Both the position numbers and the translations under genes were made by a program. The notes under the pieces are model-generated. The model saw nothing but the letters and a program-made list of their open reading frames with translations, was not told the DNA's origin and did not search any database. From positions 558,001-622,000 of the forward strand of contig NZ_AHCB03000005.1 in the NCBI RefSeq assembly GCF_000238335.3: DNA of 64,000 nucleotides, written 5' to 3'. Source of the DNA: Pseudoalteromonas marina (lineage in GTDB: Bacteria; Pseudomonadota; Gammaproteobacteria; Enterobacterales; Alteromonadaceae). Of the stretch, positions 57,913 through 64,000 are shown in pieces; position 1 is the first letter of the stretch, and each line of letters starts with the position of its first letter.

Positions 57913-59916
57913 ATGTCGTTTAACTTATTAAACATTGCCAGTTCTGGGGTTAGAGCAAATTCGGAGCTACTGCAAACGACAAGTAAAAATATAGCGAATG
58001 TAAATACCGAAGGCTATGTGCGAGAGCGCACAGAGCATACAACTATGGTCGATAACCAGGTAGGAAAAGGAGAAACCTATCGCTTGTTAAACCAATTTGC
58101 CCAAGAGCAACTCAACAGAGATACCTCTAATAAAACGTTTTTTGATCAATTTGTTACAGAGTCAAACCGCGTTGATAGTTTGTTTTCAGAAGATTCTAAT
58201 AGTTTATCTACTAGTATAAATTCATTGTTTAATAATGTTCAGGAGTCGTTAAATCAGCCTTCATCTACCGTTGCCCGCTCGCTGGTAATGACGGATGCTG
58301 AAAACTTAGTGAATCAAATGGACAGACTCTCAGGCATTGTTTTCGATCAGAAAAATATTGTAAATGAACAGCTAGACGTATTTACAGAAGAGGCAAATGG
58401 CTTAATTCAAAAAATTGGTACATTAAATCAAGATATTGCTGCTGTTAACGGCACTAATAACCAAGCCGATGCAAGTTCTACTTATAATGAACGCGATAAG
58501 GCAATTCGTGATTTATCAGAACTTATTGATATAGAAACACTGGATGGCCCAAATGGTGAAAAACTTGTATTTATGGGCACCGGTGAAGCGGTTGTAATGC
58601 AAAATGGCTCGTTTAATTTGTTTTCTATGCGTGGCGATCCTGATCCAAACTTTAAAGAACTTAGGTTAGATGTAAATGGGGGCAAGGCAGTGCCGCTTGA
58701 AGTTGATGTATCTAAATTAAAGGGAAAAATTGGTGGATTACTGGCATTTAGAGACGATGTGCTAGTCCCTGCTCAAAATCAAATTGGCCAAATGGGTTTA
58801 GCAATAGCCGATTCTTTTAATGAACAAAACAAGCTGGGTATGGACGCTAACGGAGAGCTCGGGGGTAATATTTTTAATATTCCTACGGTTGGTGGCTATG
58901 CTTATACCGCTAATACGGGTAGTTCAAGTATGACTGCAACCCTTGAAGCTGGTAAGGGCAGTGAATTGCCTGCAAGTGACTTTATAATTACTTATACCAG
59001 TGCTTCAACGGTCGAAATTCAGCCAGTAGATAATAAAGGTGAACCGCTAGGCACAGCATCGACAGCAAATATAACCGCTGGCGTCATTGATTCATCTACA
59101 ATCACGAGTGGCGAATCGTTTGGTTTAGAAATTAATGTAGCTGGCGCAGCTAATGCAGGTGATCAGTTTCAAATAAAGCTTAACTCTGAGTCGGCGGCAA
59201 ATATGTCTTTAGCAAACACTCGTGGTGAAGATTTAGCGCTTGCAGCACCTATAAGAACAGCAAACGACATTAACAACATAGGAAATGCCACGATTACGGT
59301 TGGTGAGGTAAATGATGTTACTACTGGTAGCTTTACAACGTCACCGGCAGGTCTTACAAATGGCCCTATTAGTGTTGTTAAAACCGCTAATCTAAATGAA
59401 TACACAATAAGTGATGGTGTAAATACCAGTACTTTTACAGCAACTTTGCCAGCAAAAGACATGCTACAACAGGCAGGTAATGGCTTTGAACTATATGGTT
59501 TTGACTTTGATATTGAAGGCAGCCCTGAAACTGGCGATACATTCACACTTGAGTTTAACCAAGGTGGCTTTGATGATAACCGTAATGGTCAAAAGTTAGC
59601 GGGGTTACAGCAAGGTGAATTAGTGCGTCAAAATGTTGTTAGCGGTACAAATTCAGACAACCACAAAACATTTAACCAAGCTTATGCAGGATTGGTAAGC
59701 GATATAGGCGTGGTAACTAACCAAGCAAAAACGAATGGGGAAGCATTTGAAGCGCTTGCTCAGCAATCTGAAGCCTGGTATGAATCGCTTTCTGGCGTAA
59801 ACCTTGATGAAGAGGCTGCTAATTTATTACGTTTTCAACAGTCTTATGCGGCTTCTGCACAGGTACTTGCAACTGCTCGTACTGTTTTTGACACTATATT
59901 AAGTGCTGCGAGGTAA
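57913..59916 (+). CDS. flgK: Hook-filament junction protein FlgK (HAP1)
   Basis: Junction protein, 667 residues, longer than E. coli FlgK (547) owing to an expanded Ser/Thr/Ala-rich middle. N-terminal NIASSGVRANSELLQTTSKNIANVNTEGYVRE and C-terminal GVNLDEEAANLLRFQQSYAASAQVLATARTVFDTIL are conserved. It starts immediately at the flgJ stop and needs the FlgN chaperone encoded at 46722-47153. Confidence 0.96.
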   Translation: MSFNLLNIASSGVRANSELLQTTSKNIANVNTEGYVRERTEHTTMVDNQVGKGETYRLLNQFAQEQLNRDTSNKTFFDQFVTESNRVDSLFSEDSNSLSTSINSLFNNVQESLNQPSSTVARSLVMTDAENLVNQMDRLSGIVFDQKNIVNEQLDVFTEEANGLIQKIGTLNQDIAAVNGTNNQADASSTYNERDKAIRDLSELIDIETLDGPNGEKLVFMGTGEAVVMQNGSFNLFSMRGDPDPNFKELRLDVNGGKAVPLEVDVSKLKGKIGGLLAFRDDVLVPAQNQIGQMGLAIADSFNEQNKLGMDANGELGGNIFNIPTVGGYAYTANTGSSSMTATLEAGKGSELPASDFIITYTSASTVEIQPVDNKGEPLGTASTANITAGVIDSSTITSGESFGLEINVAGAANAGDQFQIKLNSESAANMSLANTRGEDLALAAPIRTANDINNIGNATITVGEVNDVTTGSFTTSPAGLTNGPISVVKTANLNEYTISDGVNTSTFTATLPAKDMLQQAGNGFELYGFDFDIEGSPETGDTFTLEFNQGGFDDNRNGQKLAGLQQGELVRQNVVSGTNSDNHKTFNQAYAGLVSDIGVVTNQAKTNGEAFEALAQQSEAWYESLSGVNLDEEAANLLRFQQSYAASAQVLATARTVFDTILSAAR

Positions 59917-59918
59917 TT

Positions 59919-61151
59919 ATGCGCTTATCAAACAATTTGATGTACCAAAGTAGTTTAAATTCAATTTTGAACAATCAACAAAATGTTAGTAAGGCTCAAG
60001 AGCAAGTTAATACTCAAAAGCGTGTGTTAACGGCGTCGGATGATCCTGCAGCGGCTTCCCGCGCACTTCAATATACCGATAGAATACAGAGTAATGAGCA
60101 GTACAGTAAAAATATAACCATGCTTAATAGCCGCTTGAATATAGAAGAAGGTGCACTTGAAAACATCAAAAGCGCATTAGAGAGAGCGCATACTTTGACC
60201 ATTCAATCAGGAAATGGTGTTTATAGTGCAGCTGACAGAGAGGGGCTTGCCGAAGAAATTAAGGCGCTTCAAAGTACAGTACTTGATTTAATGAACTCTA
60301 AAACTGAAGACGGGAAATACATTTTTTCTGGTTATCAGGATAATACACAGACTTACTCGCTCGATTCATCCACCGGTTTATATGTTTACGGCGGCGACCA
60401 AGGTCAGCATATGATTAAGATAGCTGAAGGGGTTGATATTAAATCAAGTGATAATGGGTTTGATGCCTTTGAAAAAGTGGATGCGCGTTTAGATGTTGTT
60501 TCTAACGATGGAGTTGTATCGGGCGGTATTACAAGTTCTAAGGTGTATGTAACGGAACAAGGTCAATTTGATACGTTCCATAAACAGAACTATAACCCAG
60601 ATCCATCGGCTGCCGCAGGTGTTAATACACTAAATGTGATCACTACGGCGGGATCACCTAATACTTATCAAATAGAGCAAGCAGGGACAATACTAGCAAC
60701 CGGTAACATCAACGACTCTGTTATTAAGTTTGCAGGTATGGAGATAAGTGTTACGCCAGTTGCGACAGGCCAAATTGATATTACGCTTGAAGCGCCTAAA
60801 AAAGAAAATGTGCTTAACTCTATGAGTGAGCTAATAGCGGGCCTGACTAACCCTGCTTTAACTGAAGAAGAATTTGAGCAAGTCATTGCTGACTCGCTTG
60901 TTCAAATCTCGAACGCAAAAAATAATGTGTCTCTAACCCAAGCTGGACTGGGTGGACGAATCAATACAGCCGAAAAAGTACTGCAATCAAATACAGATTT
61001 AGATATTAATAACAAATCAGCACGATCTGACTTGGTTGATATAGATATAACAGAAGCAATAACTGAGTTAACCAAACAAGAAACAGCACTTCAGGCATCA
61101 CAGGCAACCTTTGGCCGTTTAGCAAACCTTTCGTTGTTTGATTACTTATAA
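59919..61151 (+). CDS. flgL: Hook-filament junction protein FlgL (HAP3)
   Basis: Second junction protein, 410 residues. N-terminal MYQSSLNSILNNQQNVSKAQEQVNTQKRVLTASDDPAAASRAL and C-terminal SDLVDIDITEAITELTKQETALQASQATFGRLANLSLFDYL are the flagellin-like D0/D1 helices. Starts 2 bases after flgK. Confidence 0.96.
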   Translation: MRLSNNLMYQSSLNSILNNQQNVSKAQEQVNTQKRVLTASDDPAAASRALQYTDRIQSNEQYSKNITMLNSRLNIEEGALENIKSALERAHTLTIQSGNGVYSAADREGLAEEIKALQSTVLDLMNSKTEDGKYIFSGYQDNTQTYSLDSSTGLYVYGGDQGQHMIKIAEGVDIKSSDNGFDAFEKVDARLDVVSNDGVVSGGITSSKVYVTEQGQFDTFHKQNYNPDPSAAAGVNTLNVITTAGSPNTYQIEQAGTILATGNINDSVIKFAGMEISVTPVATGQIDITLEAPKKENVLNSMSELIAGLTNPALTEEEFEQVIADSLVQISNAKNNVSLTQAGLGGRINTAEKVLQSNTDLDINNKSARSDLVDIDITEAITELTKQETALQASQATFGRLANLSLFDYL

Positions 61152-61158
61152 TTAAACT

Positions 61159-61188
61159 CAGAGTAAGGCAATACTTTGCCTTACTCTG
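61159..61188 (+). terminator. Terminator-like hairpin after flgL
   Basis: Perfect 13-bp stem CAGAGTAAGGCAA / TTGCCTTACTCTG with loop TACT. There is no clear T tract, so it may stabilise the 3' end rather than terminate strongly. Confidence 0.7.
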
Positions 61189-61366
61189 TAAAACTCTTCG
61201 CTTTGAATAAATACTTCTTTTAAATAAATTACTTACCTCACTAATAAAAGCACTTTTAAAACATTTATAATGGTGTTTTTATTTAGCGATGACTTTAAAT
61301 TATTTTTATTTTAATTAAATAAATTCAATAGATTAAAAAATAAATTTGATTTTTTAAAAAAAAAGC

Positions 61367-61393
61367 TAAAGGATTTTTTTTCTAGACCGATAA
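61367..61393 (+). promoter_or_regulatory. Sigma-28 promoter of flagellin 1
   Basis: -35 TAAAGGAT at 61367-61374, 11-base spacer, -10 ACCGATAA at 61386-61393 (one change from GCCGATAA). The 334-bp gap from flgL otherwise holds the flgL hairpin and an AT-rich stretch. Confidence 0.8.
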
Positions 61394-61452
61394 CTTAATT
61401 AACCAAGCACAGCGTTGAAATTACAACCACTGCTTAATCTAGTAAGTTTGAG

Positions 61453-61471
61453 AGTAAATGATAAGTTTACT
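61453..61471 (+). promoter_or_regulatory. Hairpin before the flagellin 1 ribosome site
   Basis: AGTAAA-TGATAAG-TTTACT ends just before TAGGAGAG, the ribosome site of the first flagellin; a possible translation or stability element. Confidence 0.4.
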
Positions 61472-61485
61472 TTAGGAGAGACATC

Positions 61486-62460
61486 ATGGCTTTATATGTA
61501 AATACAAATGTTAGTGCGTTAAACGCACAAAGACAGTTAAACAACTCAGGTAATGCACTTGATACATCATTCCAACGTTTATCATCAGGTATGCGTATCA
61601 ATAGCGCAAAAGATGATGCGGCTGGTCTACAAATTTCTGACCGTCTTACATCACAAGTAAATGGTCTAAACCAAGGTAATCGTAACGCGAATGACGGTAT
61701 CTCTCTAGCTCAAACGGCTGAGGGTGCACTTGATGAAGTAACATCAATGTTCCAACGTATTCGTACACTTGCACAACAAGCATCTAATGGTTCAAACACT
61801 GATGAAGATCGTCTTGCAATTCAAGAAGAGATTCGTTCATTATCATCAGAAGTTAACCGTGTTGCTGAAGATACAACTTTCGGCGGTCAAAACCTTCTTG
61901 ATGGTTCTTATAAAGCAAGTTTTCAAGTTGGTGCTGATGCGGTACAAACTATCGGCTTTAGCATGAAAGATGTAGGCACTACGGCTAGTGGTCCAAACAC
62001 AATTTCTGCAAACGGTGGTTTTACATTATCAGGTATTGCAGGTGTTGCTAGTAACTTAACGGGTAAAGGTTTAACAACTTTAGCCGCAGGTGTTTCTGAT
62101 ATTTCTGGTGCAGCCGTGGCAGGCACGGATGACTTTGATACTAAATTTAGAGCTGAAACAATCAGTGTCTCTACTCAAGGTAATGCACAATTTGTTTTAG
62201 CAGGTATGGATTCGTTAATTGCTGTTGTTGATAAAAAACGTGCAGAGCTTGGTGCGGTTCAAAACCGTTTCCAATCAACAATTCGTAACCAATCAAATAT
62301 TTCTGAAAACTTATCAGCTGCGCGTTCACGTATTAAAGATACAGACTTCGCAGCAGAAACGGCAAACTTAACTAAGATGCAGATTTTACAACAAGCAAGC
62401 CAAACAATTTTGGGACAAGCTAACCAGCGTCCACAGGCTGCACTTAGCCTACTAGGTTAA
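61486..62460 (+). CDS. Flagellin 1
   Basis: Filament protein, 324 residues. Conserved N-terminal D0/D1 (MALYVNTNVSALNAQRQLNNSG, SSGMRINSAKDDAAGLQISDRLTSQVNGLNQGNRNANDGISLAQTAEGAL) and C-terminal (AVQNRFQSTIRNQSNISENLSAARSRIKDTDFAAETANLTKMQILQQASQTILGQANQRPQAALSLL). The central variable domain is short. Strong ribosome site TAGGAGAG. Controlled by a sigma-28 type promoter. In multi-flagellin Vibrio species only some copies are essential. Confidence 0.97.
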   Translation: MALYVNTNVSALNAQRQLNNSGNALDTSFQRLSSGMRINSAKDDAAGLQISDRLTSQVNGLNQGNRNANDGISLAQTAEGALDEVTSMFQRIRTLAQQASNGSNTDEDRLAIQEEIRSLSSEVNRVAEDTTFGGQNLLDGSYKASFQVGADAVQTIGFSMKDVGTTASGPNTISANGGFTLSGIAGVASNLTGKGLTTLAAGVSDISGAAVAGTDDFDTKFRAETISVSTQGNAQFVLAGMDSLIAVVDKKRAELGAVQNRFQSTIRNQSNISENLSAARSRIKDTDFAAETANLTKMQILQQASQTILGQANQRPQAALSLLG

Positions 62461-62580
62461 TAAAGCTTTACAATTAGATTAGTCAATTTATTGGCGAAGA
62501 AGAAATGAAAGCGCCTCTGCTTAATGGGGTATTAACAAAGGCGCTATAGGATTTTGCCAGCGGAGGCCTTAATCCAAATT

Positions 62581-62636
62581 GTTCTAACATTTGTAGAACA
62601 CATATGTACTAGCATAAACTATGCCATTAGTTTATG
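62581..62636 (+). ncRNA. Tandem stem-loops between flagellin genes (candidate RNA element)
   Basis: Two perfect hairpins in the 483-bp gap: GTTCTA-ACATTTG-TAGAAC at 62581-62599 and CATAAACTA-TGCCAT-TAGTTTATG at 62613-62636, followed by a terminator-like stem at 62667-62689. They could be the 3' untranslated region of flagellin 1 or a small RNA. No promoter was identified for an independent RNA. Confidence 0.25.
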
Positions 62637-62666
62637 TCAGTCACCCACTCTCAAACTTATCAAATC

Positions 62667-62692
62667 ATAAGGCCCTAAACGGGCCTTATTCC
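62667..62692 (+). terminator. Terminator downstream of flagellin 1
   Basis: Perfect 9-bp stem ATAAGGCCC / GGGCCTTAT, loop TAAAC, followed by T-rich sequence. It lies 207 bases after the gene, so the flagellin mRNA would carry a long, hairpin-rich 3' region. Confidence 0.75.
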
Positions 62693-62775
62693 TTTATTAT
62701 ACTATTACAGCCTTTAAACTGCCCAATTTTAAATAAGAGCTAAGTACAACAGGTTTTCAGTCTTTAATATAAAGT

Positions 62776-62791
62776 TGGCCTAATGTTTGCT
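62776..62791 (+). promoter_or_regulatory. Sigma-54 promoter of flagellin 2
   Basis: TGGCCTAATGTTTGCT: GG at 62777-62778 and GC at 62789-62790, with a perfect TTTGCT -12. It lies 153 bases upstream of the flagellin 2 ATG, giving a leader of about 140 bases. Confidence 0.75.
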
Positions 62792-62796
62792 TTTGT

Positions 62797-62824
62797 CTTT
62801 GTAAGTTTATTTTAACTTACAAAG
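62797..62824. promoter_or_regulatory. Inverted repeat at the flagellin 2 transcription start
   Basis: Perfect 11-bp inverted repeat CTTTGTAAGTT / AACTTACAAAG with loop TATTTT, covering the predicted start of transcription of the sigma-54 promoter. It may be an operator or a 5' mRNA hairpin. Confidence 0.5.
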
Positions 62825-62943
62825 TGGCAGATAGTTGCCCCTAGGCAGAGTATACCGCCTACATATCTAGTCACTTTGTCAAATTCCCACTTTCTTTGAA
62901 TGAGAGAGTGACCTAACTTTGACAGATAATAAGAGAGTTTATT

Positions 62944-63912
62944 ATGGCTTTATATGTAAATACCAATGTAAGTGCGATTAATGCGCAAAGGCAGCTTGAG
63001 AGAAGCGGTGGTGACTTAGATACGTCATTTAAGCGCTTATCGTCAGGTCTTCGTATAAATAGCGCAGCAGATGATGCTGCGGGTTTGCAAATTTCAGATC
63101 GTTTACAGTCGCAAATATTAGGCCTTAACCAAGGTAACCGAAATGCGAACGATGGTATTTCTTTAGCGCAAACTGCTGAAGGTGCAATGGATGAAATTAC
63201 CTCTACTTTTCAACGTATTCGAACGCTTGCTCAACAGGCGTCAAACGGCTCTAATACAGATGAAGATAGACTGGCTATCCAAGAAGAAATCCGTCAATTA
63301 TCTGATGAAGTAAATCGTATTGCTACCGATACTACTTTTGGTGGTCAAAATCTACTTGACGGTACCTATTCAGCAAGCTTTCAAATTGGTGCTGATGCGG
63401 TTCAAACAATCGGGTTTAGCATGCAGGATGTAGGTGGTAGTGCTAATACAATTTCTGCAAATGGTGGTTTTACAATGTCAGGTATTGCAGGGATTGCATC
63501 TGCAGTCGCAGGAAAAAGTATGTCTACTTTTGCGGCTGGAATAAGCGAAATTGGTAGCGGTAGTATTACAGCTGCAACTGCTAGTTTCACAAGTATGGTT
63601 GCTGCAGAAATTAGTGTATCTACTCAGGCTAATGCACAGCAAGTATTTGCAGGTATGGATGCAATGATTGCTGTAGTTGATAAAAAGCGTGCAGAATTAG
63701 GTGCGGTACAAAACCGCTTCCAATCAACAATCCGTAACCAAGCGAATATTTCTGAAAATTTATCTGCTGCTAAATCGCGTATTAAAGATGCTGATTTTGC
63801 AATGGAAACGGCTAATCTAACTAAAAATCAGATTTTACAGCAAGCAAGTCAAACTATTTTAGGGCAAGCTAATCAGCGTCCACAGGCCGCACTTAGCCTA
63901 CTTCAGGGTTAA
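62944..63912 (+). CDS. Flagellin 2
   Basis: Filament protein, 322 residues, closely similar to flagellin 1 in both terminal domains (ALYVNTNVSAINAQRQLERSG, QISDRLQSQILGLNQG, AKSRIKDADFAMETANLTKNQILQQASQTILGQANQ) and differing mainly in the short central part. Its promoter looks sigma-54 dependent, whereas flagellin 1 looks sigma-28 dependent, recalling Vibrio flaA versus flaB-type genes. Confidence 0.97.
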   Translation: MALYVNTNVSAINAQRQLERSGGDLDTSFKRLSSGLRINSAADDAAGLQISDRLQSQILGLNQGNRNANDGISLAQTAEGAMDEITSTFQRIRTLAQQASNGSNTDEDRLAIQEEIRQLSDEVNRIATDTTFGGQNLLDGTYSASFQIGADAVQTIGFSMQDVGGSANTISANGGFTMSGIAGIASAVAGKSMSTFAAGISEIGSGSITAATASFTSMVAAEISVSTQANAQQVFAGMDAMIAVVDKKRAELGAVQNRFQSTIRNQANISENLSAAKSRIKDADFAMETANLTKNQILQQASQTILGQANQRPQAALSLLQG

Positions 63913-63950
63913 TAAGATCACAGCTAGTAGAAATTAAATACAAATAAAGC

Positions 63951-63977
63951 TAAAGCTTTCGCTTCAACAGACGATAT
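63951..63977 (+). promoter_or_regulatory. Sigma-28 promoter of the next gene (outside the window)
   Basis: -35 TAAAGCTT at 63951-63958, 11-base spacer, -10 GACGATAT at 63970-63977. A ribosome site AGAGGA at 63984-63989 follows, so a gene (probably another flagellin or FlaG) must start a few bases past the window end. Confidence 0.65.
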
Positions 63978-64000
63978 ATGATTTAGAGGACTAAAAATCC

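Overview
The window is core chromosome of a marine gammaproteobacterium. Gene order, the low GC content and protein similarity all point to the Alteromonadales, most likely Pseudoalteromonas. Synteny with E. coli and Vibrio is strong over long stretches. Nearly all genes are recognisable families; no phage, insertion sequence or CRISPR array was seen.

Layout. 0-6 kb: a truncated MscS channel, an LrgA/LrgB pair, a crotonase-family enzyme, a DNA-mimic family protein, two envelope proteins, SlyD and YgfZ. 6-17 kb: sdhE-ygfX and nadB, then the classical rpoE-rseABC and lepA-lepB-rnc-era-recO-pdxJ series behind a sigma-E promoter. acpS, the usual neighbour after pdxJ, is absent. 17-28 kb: barA (reverse), then rlmD-relA-mazG-pyrG-eno. 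28-35.5 kb: mutH (reverse), a 529-bp gap with clustered DnaA boxes that resembles E. coli DARS2 in position and arrangement, then rppH-ptsP, a TauE/SafE permease, lgt-thyA and galU.

35.5-39.3 kb is an envelope lipoprotein island: two paralogous SPOR-domain lipoproteins, then three paralogous FlgO-family lipoproteins behind a good sigma-54 promoter. A tRNA-Arg(CCU) gene follows, then about 0.9 kb of poorly coding sequence with two copies of a short repeat and one small membrane ORF. 40.4-44.7 kb: a DHH phosphoesterase, a dihydrolipoamide-dehydrogenase-like flavoprotein, and a peroxiredoxin-glutaredoxin fusion divergent from oxyR with an OxyR operator between them.

44.7 kb to the end is a flagellar cluster: flgT and flgP (divergent), flgMN and flgA (reverse), cheV-cheR, flgBCDE, flgFGHI, flgJKL and two flagellin genes. 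I could read a promoter grammar by eye. Sigma-54 type -24/-12 sites (GG-N10-GC) lie before flgT, flgP, flgA, flgB, flgF, flgJ, the second flagellin and the distant FlgO-like triplet. Sigma-28 type sites lie before flgMN, the first flagellin, and a gene starting just past the window end. This is a Vibrio-like hierarchy and ties the displaced FlgO-like lipoproteins to the flagellar regulon.
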